NCBI GenBank assembly: GCA_002722455.1 | Contig: PBMB01000022.1 | Span: 62,001 to 126,000 of the forward strand | Reading direction: 5' to 3' | Length of the DNA stretch: 64,000 bases | DNA from: Chloroflexota bacterium | GTDB lineage: Bacteria; Chloroflexota; Dehalococcoidia; Lucifugimonadales; GCA-2722455 | Shown here: piece after piece, positions 33,718-43,151 of the stretch | How positions within the stretch are numbered: position 1 is the stretch's first letter | How the letters are laid out: each line of letters starts with the position of its first letter | Position numbers and translations under genes: made by a program | Notes under the pieces: model-generated | What the model was told of the DNA's origin: nothing | What the model saw: only the letters and a program-made list of their open reading frames with translations | Database searches by the model: none

Positions 33718-34728
33718 AACTTTATATTGAAGGTCAAAACCGTCTTTAAACTCTTTAATAAATTCTAAAAAATCAGTCTTTTCATCAATTAATATATATG
33801 GTCGATAAAAATCTGCATGAAAATATAAAATATTCAAGTTTTGAATGATATCTTTAAAAGAATCTTTTATGTTGAAATCAGAAGCTCCTTCAAAAACATC
33901 GTAATTTAATTCATTTTTTAAATGTGAATTAATCAGATTAACTGAATCGTCATAAGGCTTTTTTAAAACAGTGCATAGGATTTGAGTCCCTTCGGGAAAA
34001 GTTAATGGTAAAAAATATCCATATGTTTTATTGTTTAAAAGGTTTTTGATTTCAATAAAATCAATAGAATTAAACCCTTTGTTAATTGGTAGTTCTAGTT
34101 CTAAATTGCTGGTATATATCTTTGAATAAAGAACATTGTCATTTATATCTTTTACGGAAGCTATTACTTTATGTCCATTGATAAAATTTTTATCAACTAT
34201 TTCCTGAGTAAGAACGAAATCGCCTGTTTTATTGTTAATTGATAATTTACCTTTATAACTTGTTTTTTTATGGATTTTATAAACTGTTTTTCTGTCACCT
34301 TTGCTTATTGATAAATACATATTAGAGCAAGAAACTGAGTAAGGTTCTTTGTCAATTTCAATAGAATTTAGTTTGTTTTTATTTTCAATATTAAAATTTA
34401 ATTTAGAGTTTGTGATAAATTCGTCTAATTCTTTTAAGTTTGAATAAACAAGAAACTCAGAGAAAATAGCTTCTGTTTTGTTGAAATAATTCATTATATT
34501 TTCAAAGTATTCCAAATCTTCAATTTTTAAATTCAAATTAAATGCTTTATCTAAAAAAGAATTAGGTAGATTGAAATTATTAATAAATTGATAACTAGAA
34601 TCTAAATATTCAAACTCATCATTAATAATTTTTAAAACAGAAGGGTCAGTCAAAGCTACCCCTTTATTAAAGTTGTCTGGATTTTTTTTCTTGAACTCAA
34701 GCAATGCCTTTCTAATTTCATTTTTCAT
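33715..34728 (-). CDS. hypothetical protein, 337 aa
   Basis: Helical N-terminal 130 residues, then a beta-sandwich-like stretch (residues 130-260: SNMYLSISKGDRKTVYKI, GDFVLTQEIVDKNF, NLELELPINKG) and a helical end. No motif recognised. AAAAGGA site 11 nt from the previous gene's stop, so it is in an operon with the 306-residue protein. Confidence 0.6.
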   Translation of the reverse strand: MKNEIRKALLEFKKKNPDNFNKGVALTDPSVLKIINDEFEYLDSSYQFINNFNLPNSFLDKAFNLNLKIEDLEYFENIMNYFNKTEAIFSEFLVYSNLKELDEFITNSKLNFNIENKNKLNSIEIDKEPYSVSCSNMYLSISKGDRKTVYKIHKKTSYKGKLSINNKTGDFVLTQEIVDKNFINGHKVIASVKDINDNVLYSKIYTSNLELELPINKGFNSIDFIEIKNLLNNKTYGYFLPLTFPEGTQILCTVLKKPYDDSVNLINSHLKNELNYDVFEGASDFNIKDSFKDIIQNLNILYFHADFYRPYILIDEKTDFLEFIKEFKDGFDLQYKV

Positions 34729-34739
34729 TTTAAATCCTT

Positions 34740-35660
34740 TTATTGATCAGAACCGTCTAAAAAATTACAATTTTTATCCATGCATTTAGCTGCTTGAATC
34801 ATTGAGTATGCAAATTTATCGATAAAGATTTCTTTTAATTCTTTAAGGTCTGCTGGCACTTTAGGACTCATGATTCCGCAAGAAAGTGTCAATGCGTCTT
34901 CAAGAAAAATACTAAATAGATTTCCAGAAAGATTCATTCGTTTGAAAATACTGTCATATTCTTCTTTAACTTTTGAATCAACTCCATACTTAATCATTTG
35001 AAATTCATAGACGGTTTCAAGTTTTAAAAGGTGTGCAAATAAATCAGAATAAGCCTTTAGAAGAACAACACAATCAACTTCGTATTCTTTTATCATTGAT
35101 TTAATAGAATCCAGTTTGCATTGAATGCAAAGGATTAATTGCCTCATTTGTTCTGCGTCTTTTATTTGATCAATAGATTCTACAAAATCATTGACCATAT
35201 CGTCAACAACACTAAGAATAAAGACCTCTGGAACAAAATTAGGGAACTCACGAGCGAACTCATGTTTTTCCAGTAAGTTAGCCTCAATAGTTAATAGTCC
35301 ACTACTATCAGCATTCTTATTTTTTTTGAGTTTTTTCTTCGTTTTTCTATGTAGAGACATAGCTTCTGTTGATAAAGTTTTTGTTTCTAAATAAGCAATG
35401 CCTTTGTTGATTTTACTACATTCATTTTTAGATAAAAGCAATACATCTTCAAGTTTGTTTTTTTGACCCAATGTATTGATTTTTTTAAGAACAATGTCAA
35501 TTTCTTCCAATGAAAGTGAAACACGAGAAAGTTTATAACCACAAAGATAAGCAATTGTAGTCACAGGTAAAATTTTACCTTCATTTTTACTGTGCTTCTG
35601 AATAAGGTCTATTGCGGTTTCTTTTGTAATGTTTTTTTGGTTTAGAATAATATCAAACAT
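34740..35660 (-). CDS. helical hypothetical protein, 306 aa
   Basis: All-helical, with a basic stretch (HRKTKKKLKKNK, about residues 104-115) and a Leu/Ile-rich C-terminal half. No enzyme motif. Made with the 337-residue protein downstream. TTGATATAAT promoter near 35690. Confidence 0.6.
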   Translation of the reverse strand: MFDIILNQKNITKETAIDLIQKHSKNEGKILPVTTIAYLCGYKLSRVSLSLEEIDIVLKKINTLGQKNKLEDVLLLSKNECSKINKGIAYLETKTLSTEAMSLHRKTKKKLKKNKNADSSGLLTIEANLLEKHEFAREFPNFVPEVFILSVVDDMVNDFVESIDQIKDAEQMRQLILCIQCKLDSIKSMIKEYEVDCVVLLKAYSDLFAHLLKLETVYEFQMIKYGVDSKVKEEYDSIFKRMNLSGNLFSIFLEDALTLSCGIMSPKVPADLKELKEIFIDKFAYSMIQAAKCMDKNCNFLDGSDQ

Positions 35661-35725
35661 AATGGTCTCACTAAAAAAAATAATGCTTATTATATCAAGA
35701 AAAAAGATTAAAGTAAATTAAGATC

Positions 35726-36256
35726 TTAATCTAAATTAATATCTTCAAAACCCAATGGCTGCTCTTCTTTTGTTTTAGTCGTTTCATAATGTTCTTTTTT
35801 GCAGATATCACATTGATAAACCCATAGGTAATATCTTCTATTAAAAATGTCAGTAGACGTTGACGCTCGATAAGGGGTGTATGAATGTTCGCAATTATCG
35901 ACAATTTTTTTAATTTCTTTAACTTCTTTAATAGTCGATTCAATTCTTTCTTTAAATGTTTCTAATTCAAACAATGCATCTTCTTCAGTAGAAAGTCCAT
36001 CTCTGACTCTTTTAATAATTGCACTAAGGTTAATATCCCTTGGAAGTCTACTTTTTTTGAATTCGATATATTTATCGGAAACTTTAATTTTATCATTTTC
36101 AATAATAAGAAAACCAGTAGATAAAGGTTCTCTTGCAAATTGTTTATAGTCTTCAAAGAAAATTTCCATTTTGTCTGCTGCTTTAACGATTTCTCTTTCT
36201 TCATTAGTAAGTTGAAACCATTCTTTTTTAATTTGCTTAATTCTGCTTGTTTTCAT
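35726..36256 (-). CDS. hypothetical protein with C-terminal Cys pairs
   Basis: 176 residues. Helical and charged until residue 125; then NCEHSYTPY and, 25 residues on, VYQCDICKKEHYET, giving Cys-Glu-His and CxxC, a zinc-ribbon-like arrangement. Possibly a small regulatory or nucleic-acid-binding protein; no family. Its own promoter; divergent from the repeat protein gene. Confidence 0.65.
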   Translation of the reverse strand: MKTSRIKQIKKEWFQLTNEEREIVKAADKMEIFFEDYKQFAREPLSTGFLIIENDKIKVSDKYIEFKKSRLPRDINLSAIIKRVRDGLSTEEDALFELETFKERIESTIKEVKEIKKIVDNCEHSYTPYRASTSTDIFNRRYYLWVYQCDICKKEHYETTKTKEEQPLGFEDINLD

Positions 36257-36461
36257 ATGAATCTCGTTTCTTTTTTTACCTGTATTTTATCACGTTTTTT
36301 TTGATGTTTAAATAAAAAATTAAAGGCGGTAAATAAAAAGACATTTAAGTTATAATAAAGAAAATATCTTTTTATAAAATAATATTATTTTTATTTTTAT
36401 GATTTTAAAATAAGTGTTATTTTATTGATATAAGGGAGATATAAAAGACAAAGGAAGTAAA

Positions 36462-38585
36462 ATGCAATATAAAAAATCAATAATAGCATTAAGTCTTTGT
36501 TCAGCTTTTGCAGTAGCGAATACAAATACAAATTTTATGGCAATTATAGACATAGAAAATACAGTAGCTCAAAAAGCAGGGACAAAAGAAAAAAACATAA
36601 CACCTTGGGTTAACGAAGGTGGTGAATATTCTTGTTCGACTTGGACACCAAATGTAAACACAATAGATTATGGTATTGTTTTTGAACAATCACAAAATTG
36701 TAACCAAAATCAAAAAAGAACAAAAGATATATATACGGTATATAATACAGGTGCAGAAGTTTATGAAAAGACAGTAACAGAATTTCAAACAATAACCACA
36801 ACAAATAAACAAGATAACACAGGGACAAAAAACTTTAAAGAAAATCAAAGAGCTGATCCTTGGGGTGAGTGGATTGATGATAAGGACGGAAACTATGATT
36901 GTGAGATTTGGAACCCTGACACTTCAACAGTAAATTATGGTGAATCTTTTACACAAACAAGAGATTGTAAGTTAGATCAAGACCGTTATAGAGATGTCTA
37001 TGACGTATGGGCTGATGGAACAGAAACTTATAATTCTACTGAACAAGAATCAAGAACTATATCAGACACAGAATCTCAAAGTGCAGTAGGATCTAAAAAT
37101 TATATAGTAACAACAAGAAATGACTCTTGGGTAGATTGGGAAGATGTTAATGGTCATTATGCTTGTAATACTTGGAATCCAAATGTAAACACTATAGATT
37201 ATGGAAAATCATTTACTCAGACAAGAGATTGTTCACAAGATCAAACTCGTTATAGAAATGTTTATGATGTATGGGCAGACGGAACTGAAACATTAAACAC
37301 TGTAGATGTTGAAAATAAAACTATTACTGAAACAGAATCCCAAATAGCTGTCGGAACAAAGAATTTTAAAGAGAATGAAAGGGCAGATCCTTGGTCTAAC
37401 TGGACAGACACAGGTTCTCATTATGATTGTGGAACTTGGAGTCCAGCACCAAGCACTATAAATTATGGTCAATCATTTACTCAATCTCGTAATTGTTCTC
37501 AAAATCAATCAAGAACAAGGGATGTTTATGATGTATGGGCAGACGGTTCTGAAACATTAAACAGAACAGAAAAAGATACTCAAACAATAAATGAAAATGA
37601 GTCTCGTTCTGCAACAGGTTCTAAAAACTATATAACAGGAACAAGAACAGGTAACTGGAGTGGTTGGAGTGATTCAGGTAATCAGTATAATTGTTCTAGT
37701 TGGTCTCCTTCGGCTTCAACAGTGAATTTGGGTTCTACATTTGAACAGACTCAAAGTTGTAAGCAAAATCAAACAAGAACAAGAACGGTTTATAACTTAT
37801 GGGCTGACGGAACAGAAACTGTGAAGAACACTGAAACAGGCAGTCAAACAATAACTGAGACAAATAAAAGAAATGCAACAGGAACGAAAAACTATATAAC
37901 AGGAACAAGTTATGGTTCTTGGTCTAGCTGGACAGATAAAAATGGTCATTACTCTTGCGGTAGCTGGTCTCCTGCGACTTCAACGATTAATTATGGTCAA
38001 TCATTCACTCAAACACGTAGTTGTAAACAAGATCAGACACGTTCAAGAACAGTATATAATGATTGGGCTGATGGTTCTAAGACTGTGAAAACAACAGAAA
38101 CAGATACTAAAACAATTAATGAGAATGAATCTAAATCAGCAACAGGAACGAAAAACTATGTGACCAGTACAGCTTATGGTTCTTGGAGTAGTTGGAGTGA
38201 TTCAGGTGGTCAATACAGTTGTAGTTCTTGGTCTCCTTCAACAAGTACAATCGAGCAAGGTGTTAGGTTTACACAAAACCAAAGCTGTAAACAAAATCAA
38301 ACACGTTCTAGAACTGTTTATAACGTATGGGCTGACGGAACACAGACTTATAAATCTACTGAAAATCAAAGTCAAACTATAAATGAAACAAATAGTAGAA
38401 CAGCAACAGGAACAAAAGTTGTTTATGGAACTTGGGTTAAGACAGGAAGTAGGTCAACACCAGGCTGTTTCCAAACAGATCCAAAACCAACTTGGAGTTG
38501 TAAAATAGGAGAAAGCTATACTCAATACGAAGATGGTCGTGGTGATTATGGTGGTTGTTTAGAAACCTATTGGAGTTGTCAATAA
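36462..38585 (+). CDS. large exported protein of seven Trp/Cys repeats
   Basis: 707 residues. Short signal peptide (SIIALSLCSAFAVA), then about residues 43-652 made of seven ~88-residue repeats. Each has an opening W..W, YxCxxWxP, G..F.Q...C, Y..WADG, and ends ATGTKNY or alike. Two Cys per repeat plausibly form a disulfide, as in thrombospondin type 1-like modules, with Trp stacking. The last 55 residues (a GCFQTD...WSC pattern) are a separate Cys-rich cap. Probably a surface adhesin or receptor-binding protein. AAAGGAAG site, TATAAT promoter near 36350. Confidence 0.75.
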   Translation: MQYKKSIIALSLCSAFAVANTNTNFMAIIDIENTVAQKAGTKEKNITPWVNEGGEYSCSTWTPNVNTIDYGIVFEQSQNCNQNQKRTKDIYTVYNTGAEVYEKTVTEFQTITTTNKQDNTGTKNFKENQRADPWGEWIDDKDGNYDCEIWNPDTSTVNYGESFTQTRDCKLDQDRYRDVYDVWADGTETYNSTEQESRTISDTESQSAVGSKNYIVTTRNDSWVDWEDVNGHYACNTWNPNVNTIDYGKSFTQTRDCSQDQTRYRNVYDVWADGTETLNTVDVENKTITETESQIAVGTKNFKENERADPWSNWTDTGSHYDCGTWSPAPSTINYGQSFTQSRNCSQNQSRTRDVYDVWADGSETLNRTEKDTQTINENESRSATGSKNYITGTRTGNWSGWSDSGNQYNCSSWSPSASTVNLGSTFEQTQSCKQNQTRTRTVYNLWADGTETVKNTETGSQTITETNKRNATGTKNYITGTSYGSWSSWTDKNGHYSCGSWSPATSTINYGQSFTQTRSCKQDQTRSRTVYNDWADGSKTVKTTETDTKTINENESKSATGTKNYVTSTAYGSWSSWSDSGGQYSCSSWSPSTSTIEQGVRFTQNQSCKQNQTRSRTVYNVWADGTQTYKSTENQSQTINETNSRTATGTKVVYGTWVKTGSRSTPGCFQTDPKPTWSCKIGESYTQYEDGRGDYGGCLETYWSCQ
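36588..38417 (+). repeat. seven tandem ~263-bp coding repeats
   Basis: The seven repeat units of the 707-residue protein. The last three are most alike at protein level (YGSWSSW..., SCSSWSPSTSTI..., KNY), suggesting recent expansion; the first two are most divergent. Confidence 0.8.
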
Positions 38586-38614
38586 AAAAAAGTCCTTTTG
38601 AAAAGGACTTTTTT
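38586..38614. terminator. bidirectional intrinsic terminator
   Basis: AAAGTCCTTT/AAAGGACTTT stem with T- and A-runs, between convergent genes. Confidence 0.85.
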
Positions 38615-39199
38615 TTAAATTTTGTAACCTACTCTAAAAAAGAAGAGTTCATAATTACCAGTAAAATGTTCAGCTAATTTATCAGGAAAGTAAGTGAAAT
38701 CTAATTGTAAGTGATCTAGAAAATTTAAAGTAACCATAGGAGAGACAATTGCTTTTGTGGCTCTATATTCATCATAGCCAATAAATTCTCTGTATCCACC
38801 ATAATTGTTGTAAAACATTTCTCTGTATGTTCGATTAATAATGCCAGCATTAACATTAAACTCAACACTGTCAATAATATAGTTAATAGGGATTGTATAT
38901 TTATAAGCAACAGAAACTTGAAAGGAATCACCGTCAAAGCTATCTTTCATGTACCAAGTCCCTAAGCCAAGCCAATGTTTGTTATTTTTACTAATACTTT
39001 GGTAATATTCTACACCAAAACCTCTATGATTTTCATTAAGAGGAACGTCCATATAACCAAGTTTATCAGAATCATGTTTTGACCAACCACCAAATTTTAA
39101 CTCAATAGAAGAATCATCTTCAAAAAAAGAGTTTTCTTTAGCAAAAACATTTGTTGATAAAACCATAGTTATAAAAAAAATAAAAAAAGCATTTTTCAT
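38615..39199 (-). CDS. PagP-like outer-membrane beta-barrel
   Basis: 194 residues from the ATG at 39199 (GGAGGA site; an ATG at 39214 overlaps that site). Signal peptide ends VFA-KEN. Mature protein alternates polar and aromatic residues and ends in FFFRVGYKI, the Phe-ended strand of outer-membrane barrels. It shares with lipid A palmitoyltransferase PagP the size and the MKDS segment (Asp86, Ser87; DS is catalytic in PagP), an upstream His (His42), and GFGV near the start. Might acylate host lipid A and so change phage or host defence surface properties. Enzyme identity is tentative. Confidence 0.55.
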   Translation of the reverse strand: MKNAFFIFFITMVLSTNVFAKENSFFEDDSSIELKFGGWSKHDSDKLGYMDVPLNENHRGFGVEYYQSISKNNKHWLGLGTWYMKDSFDGDSFQVSVAYKYTIPINYIIDSVEFNVNAGIINRTYREMFYNNYGGYREFIGYDEYRATKAIVSPMVTLNFLDHLQLDFTYFPDKLAEHFTGNYELFFFRVGYKI

Positions 39200-39221
39200 T
39201 AATTTGTCCTCCATATATAAG

Positions 39222-40181
39222 TTAATAAAATTTGTATCGTTTAGATTGATTTTCCATTAAATAAAAATGAGTTGAAGGTTTTCCTGTTTCTTCAAAAGTC
39301 CAGTGTTTACTACGATTATTTACTTTAACAACAACGTGTTTTAGATACATATCACTATTAAATACTCTAATCATATTATAATCATTATAATAATGATCTC
39401 GCCAATCTGCTGGCATAGAATCAGTTTCATTGATTGCGATATGAAATGTTAAACCATCATTAGTGACAGAAACAAAGCTTTTTGCTTTTTGAATTGATAA
39501 ATCATTCTTAAAAGGTCTTTCTTTTTTTAATGAGAAAATACTTTGTTCTCTTAGTAAGTCACGATCAAATTGATAAAACTCTTTGTCGATACTGATTTCT
39601 AATGGAATTCGAGAATCTAACATTTTAGACATAGTGTGATGTTCGATGGTATATCCTTTATCAGTAATGACACTCGCTCTATCAGCATGATAATTAACAT
39701 CAATCTCTATAAAGTCAGTTTTCGTAGCTTCAATATTTTCACTATCACCAATTTTAATAGCTTGATCACCATTAATTGATTTTAAGAAGAAGTCTTGTTT
39801 AAAAGCAAGGAAATCATACCCTTGGAATCGAAAAATCATATATTCAGCCGATTTCAAATCGACAGGTGCAAAGTTACCTTTAAGGTAAAGATTAAAAGTA
39901 ATATCTCTTCCAGAAGTTTTACCTTGCATTAATAATTCTGGCTGAATAGGGTTTGGAACTCTGGATTTAAAATGCGTTAAATCACCATAGTGATCTAATT
40001 TTTTTTCAACAAAATAACTTTCTTGCCTATCATAATCAAAAAGGAAATATGCCCCTTCTTGTTGCACCGCTTCAATTGAATCTACTTTTGTAGTAAACAT
40101 CTCAAATAAAGATCCACTAGCAAAAGAACTTGCACTAAAAAAAACTGCAATTGCAGTTGTAAATAATTTTTTGAATATCAA
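39222..40181 (-). CDS. exported beta-rich protein, TTG start
   Basis: 319 residues. Signal peptide LFTTAIAVFFSASSFA. The start is TTG, preceded by AAAGGAGAG; no ATG fits. Mature part is beta-rich and basic/aromatic with no recognised domain. The PagP-like gene follows 22 nt on, and the 129-residue gene lies 11 nt before, so they form an operon. Confidence 0.6.
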   Translation of the reverse strand: MIFKKLFTTAIAVFFSASSFASGSLFEMFTTKVDSIEAVQQEGAYFLFDYDRQESYFVEKKLDHYGDLTHFKSRVPNPIQPELLMQGKTSGRDITFNLYLKGNFAPVDLKSAEYMIFRFQGYDFLAFKQDFFLKSINGDQAIKIGDSENIEATKTDFIEIDVNYHADRASVITDKGYTIEHHTMSKMLDSRIPLEISIDKEFYQFDRDLLREQSIFSLKKERPFKNDLSIQKAKSFVSVTNDGLTFHIAINETDSMPADWRDHYYNDYNMIRVFNSDMYLKHVVVKVNNRSKHWTFEETGKPSTHFYLMENQSKRYKFY

Positions 40182-40192
40182 ATTACTCTCCT

Positions 40193-40582
40193 TTATTTTT
40201 CATTGATATTATAATTGATTTTTTTAAATACTTCTTCGGCTAATGCCTCATTTTTAGAAATATACTTTATTAAATCTGATTTTAATTCTTTAAGAACATT
40301 TTTATACAAAAAATAAAAGAATTTATTGTTGTTTTTTGCTAATTCTTCATTCTTTTCGATTTCTTTAAGTATCTTTTTAGATTTAATAAGCAATGTTTCA
40401 TTATTTTTTTTAACACCTTTAACTTGTTCTATTAAAGACTTTTTATCGACTGCATTATTAATGATATCAAGATAACCAGTGATTTCATTAAGGTGTTCGA
40501 TATTGCCCTTTAATCCTTTAATTATTTCTTTTGCAGATTTTTCAAACAAACTCAGCATTTTGTAGTATTTAAAAAAAATCAT
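40193..40582 (-). CDS. helical hypothetical protein, 129 aa
   Basis: Lys/Glu/Asn-rich coiled coil, strongly basic near the centre. GGAG precedes the first ATG. First gene of the operon with the exported protein and PagP-like barrel; role unknown. Confidence 0.6.
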   Translation of the reverse strand: MIFFKYYKMLSLFEKSAKEIIKGLKGNIEHLNEITGYLDIINNAVDKKSLIEQVKGVKKNNETLLIKSKKILKEIEKNEELAKNNNKFFYFLYKNVLKELKSDLIKYISKNEALAEEVFKKINYNINEK

Positions 40583-40589
40583 ATATACT

Positions 40590-40622
40590 CCAAAGGCATA
40601 TCTTCTAATATGCCTTTTCTTT
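40590..40622 (-). terminator. intrinsic terminator
   Basis: AAAGGCATAT/ATATGCCTTT stem with a CTTCTA loop and T-run, after the NTPase gene ending at 40625. Confidence 0.8.
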
Positions 40623-40624
40623 AA

Positions 40625-41203
40625 TTAGTTGTGTTGGTAATTACCAGTCCATTTCTGAACACTATCTGATTTAATCTTGGCTAAGAATAAGCCATTGTTA
40701 AGTTGATTAACAGCCATTTTTCTTGGAGAGTAATTATCTTTCAAACCTTCTTTGTTTAAATCATAAAATGTTTTATCTATTACTACTTCGTTAAGAATTG
40801 GACATAGATAAGGGTCAAATCCAAATGAGTCTTCTGGAGCCATAATATCACTTGCATTCTTAGCAAGAGCACATTTAATTTCGCCACGATAAATGTAAAT
40901 AAAACCTTCGTCTTTTATAGCTAAAGAAGTAATCCATTTAATGTCTGGATTGTCTTGTTTTTTGAGTTCTTCAATCTTCCAACGAATATCTACGACTTCT
41001 TCGCCATTCACAACTAAAACAGTGTCTTCGACAAGAAGATTGTCACCTGCGTCTATTGCCTTATAAAGAATAACATCGTCAATAGAACTATCGACTTCTT
41101 TCAGGTCTAATCCTTCAGCGATTTCAAAAGATAAACCAAATCGTTTAAATTCTTCTATTTTATTAAGATTAGAAGTGGTTAGTTTAATAGCTTTATGTAG
41201 CAT
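40625..41203 (-). CDS. Ham1/RdgB-like NTP pyrophosphatase
   Basis: 192 residues, the usual length of RdgB/Ham1. Start TTSNLNKIEEF matches the family's nucleotide-binding S/TxNxxK; VEDTVLVVNG matches EDTGLxV; SFGFDPYLCP matches FGYDPxFxP; NQL near the end. The Gly after the ED-T is Val here and the final SHRxxA reads SPRKMA, so it is divergent. The family hydrolyses non-canonical purine triphosphates (XTP, dITP). ATG at 41203 has GAGAG; the earlier in-frame ATG does not. Confidence 0.75.
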   Translation of the reverse strand: MLHKAIKLTTSNLNKIEEFKRFGLSFEIAEGLDLKEVDSSIDDVILYKAIDAGDNLLVEDTVLVVNGEEVVDIRWKIEELKKQDNPDIKWITSLAIKDEGFIYIYRGEIKCALAKNASDIMAPEDSFGFDPYLCPILNEVVIDKTFYDLNKEGLKDNYSPRKMAVNQLNNGLFLAKIKSDSVQKWTGNYQHN

Positions 41204-41277
41204 AATTTTTTCTCTCATTTCAAATAATGTGGAAATTATAATGGAAGCAAGAAAAAAAGTAAAGAAAAAGTTTTAAT

Positions 41278-41610
41278 TTATATGGAAATATCAACACCTA
41301 TTTTAACTTCTGATTGAATACTTAGACCTTGCCTTATTTCGAGTATTTGAAAATCATAAACAGAAAATTGATTAGTTTTAAGAAAAGAATCCCAAAGCGT
41401 TTTTTCTTCAATAATAAAACTGAAAAAGTCAGAAACACTTTTGAAAGTTAATGCTTGCTCACTGTTTGTGACAACAAAAGACTTAATAGCTTCATGCTCA
41501 ATGTCTTCAAAGTGTCCTAATGCAAGAAACCTATTTTCTGAATTGACTTTTAACCCGACAACATAATAAGGTTCTATTTCTTTTGGCTTGTAAGCTGGAA
41601 ACATATTCAT
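41278..41610 (-). CDS. hypothetical protein, 110 aa
   Basis: Small alpha/beta protein (PYYVVGLKVNSENRFLALG, then TNSEQALTFKS), no family. AAAAGGAG site. Single-gene unit. Confidence 0.6.
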   Translation of the reverse strand: MNMFPAYKPKEIEPYYVVGLKVNSENRFLALGHFEDIEHEAIKSFVVTNSEQALTFKSVSDFFSFIIEEKTLWDSFLKTNQFSVYDFQILEIRQGLSIQSEVKIGVDISI

Positions 41611-41666
41611 GATAAACTCCTTTTGATAAGGATTCTATCACAAAGATACAATCCTTCAATGAAGAG

Positions 41667-41695
41667 TTGAAAAAAAGAAGCGATTTTGCTATAAT
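41667..41695 (+). promoter_or_regulatory. sigma-70-type promoter
   Basis: TTGAAA at 41667-41672, 17-bp spacer ending TTTTGC, TATAAT at 41690-41695; drives the 21-residue peptide and the membrane coiled-coil gene. Confidence 0.7.
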
Positions 41696-41760
41696 AGCAT
41701 TCTATATTTTGTGGAAACAAAGGCAATCAAATATAATGTTTAATTCAAGAAAAGGAAAAA

Positions 41761-41826
41761 ATGAAAATGGTTGAAGAATGGTCTAAAATTGATAGAGTTG
41801 CTTTAAATAGAGTAGAAACAGATTGA
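41761..41826 (+). CDS. 21-residue leader peptide
   Basis: A short ORF (MKMVEEWSKIDRVALNRVETD) with AAGGAAAAA before its ATG, ending 13 nt before the start of the next gene. Good ribosome site and close coupling suggest it is translated, perhaps as a leader peptide. Too short for any family call. Confidence 0.45.
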   Translation: MKMVEEWSKIDRVALNRVETD

Positions 41827-41839
41827 AAAAGGACTCATT

Positions 41840-42622
41840 ATGTTTGAAGATAAAAAATATGAATTGAATGACAAAATAGACAATATTCTTTTTAAAATAC
41901 GTAGAGTAAGAGATAGAAACCCTATAAAGTCATATTTATTTATGGGATTGCTTTTCGTAATTAATATCTTTTTACTTCTCTCTAATTTTTTAGTGGGAAT
42001 ACTAACAAGTTTTTTGTTATTCACAATTAATTTCGCACTAAAAGGTGAAGCACCTTTTAAAGAAAACTTAGATTTTAAAGAATATTCAATAAAAAAAATG
42101 GCATATTCAAAATATAAAAATGAAAAGGCTATTTTATATCAGTTCAAAGCATTGAAAGAAGAAACTGATTTGGGTATCTTAAAAGAACATTATCGCATAG
42201 TTTCTAAAATAGTAAGTAAACATAATTCTGTGATGAATTTTATTGAAAATGATTTTTACATGACTAAAAAATATAAGAAAGGGATTCCTTCTTGTCTAAC
42301 AGGCTATTATTTTTCTCTGCTACAAAACAAAAAAGAATATTATAGCAATATATCATTACTGCAAGAATTATTAATGGATTTAGAGTTAAGATTGTTAACC
42401 TTAGAAAATAAATCAAATTCTTTAAATGATAAGAAGGAAATTAAAGAGAAGTCATTAAAAATAATTGAAGAAAAAAAGAAAAGAATGTTAAAAGAAATTT
42501 CAAGTTTGGATCACCAAAAAGAAGTGATTGAAAAAGAAATCAAAGAAATAGAAATTAAACAATTTTACAAAGAAAATGATATGTTTGAAATAAACGAAGA
42601 AAGTTACACTGAGACTTTATAA
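41840..42622 (+). CDS. membrane protein with long coiled coil
   Basis: 260 residues. Basic N-terminus, then two membrane helices at about 35-75 (LFMGLLFVINIFLLLSNFLVG and ILTSFLLFTINFAL), then about 180 cytoplasmic residues ending in a Glu/Lys coiled coil. AAAAGGA site. Unknown function. Confidence 0.65.
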   Translation: MFEDKKYELNDKIDNILFKIRRVRDRNPIKSYLFMGLLFVINIFLLLSNFLVGILTSFLLFTINFALKGEAPFKENLDFKEYSIKKMAYSKYKNEKAILYQFKALKEETDLGILKEHYRIVSKIVSKHNSVMNFIENDFYMTKKYKKGIPSCLTGYYFSLLQNKKEYYSNISLLQELLMDLELRLLTLENKSNSLNDKKEIKEKSLKIIEEKKKRMLKEISSLDHQKEVIEKEIKEIEIKQFYKENDMFEINEESYTETL

Positions 42623-42727
42623 TCTCTTTTTAAACTTTGAAATCAAACACTTAAAGAATAAATAATATAATGCTGTTGCTTCACTAATAATTTATAGTAA
42701 TATAGAAACTCCAAGGGAGAAAGAAAA

Positions 42728-43036
42728 ATGACCATTAATCAAGATAAATTAGAAATATTAGAGAAACTACGTTCTTATCAGGAAGATGATAAACATGTTT
42801 TAGTCTATATAGTAAATGAAAAAATACAAAGAGAAGAAAATCTTAAAGATAGCTACTTTATAGGAAAAGGTGATCAATTAGTGTCATCATTAATTGACGC
42901 TAAACATTTTGATACAGAATGTCTTGCAAAAGAAGAGGTAAATAAGAAGAATGATGATTCTTTGATAATAGCACCTCTTTCATTATTTATAGATAATGAA
43001 ATTGCAGCATTGCTTGGAGTAAAATTAATAGCTTAA
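42728..43036 (+). CDS. hypothetical protein, 102 aa
   Basis: Acidic alpha/beta protein without signal peptide. AAGGGAG site. Nothing diagnostic. A long terminator stem follows. Confidence 0.6.
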   Translation: MTINQDKLEILEKLRSYQEDDKHVLVYIVNEKIQREENLKDSYFIGKGDQLVSSLIDAKHFDTECLAKEEVNKKNDDSLIIAPLSLFIDNEIAALLGVKLIA

Positions 43037-43047
43037 AAAAATCAACC

Positions 43048-43100
43048 GAAAAAAAATAGAAGACACAAAAGAATCGATCTTTTGTGTTTTCTATTTTTGA
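43048..43100 (+). terminator. long intrinsic terminator
   Basis: Stem of about 19 bp (AAAATAGAAGACACAAAAG and its complement) with a 7-nt loop, then T-rich sequence; unusually long for this window. Confidence 0.7.
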
Positions 43101-43151
43101 AAGAAAATATTAAAAATAAACGTCTAGGGTTAAAATAAAGAGGATAAATTA

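Noticed and set aside
36588-38417. CRISPR array
   Set aside because: The repeats are long coding repeats without unique short spacers.
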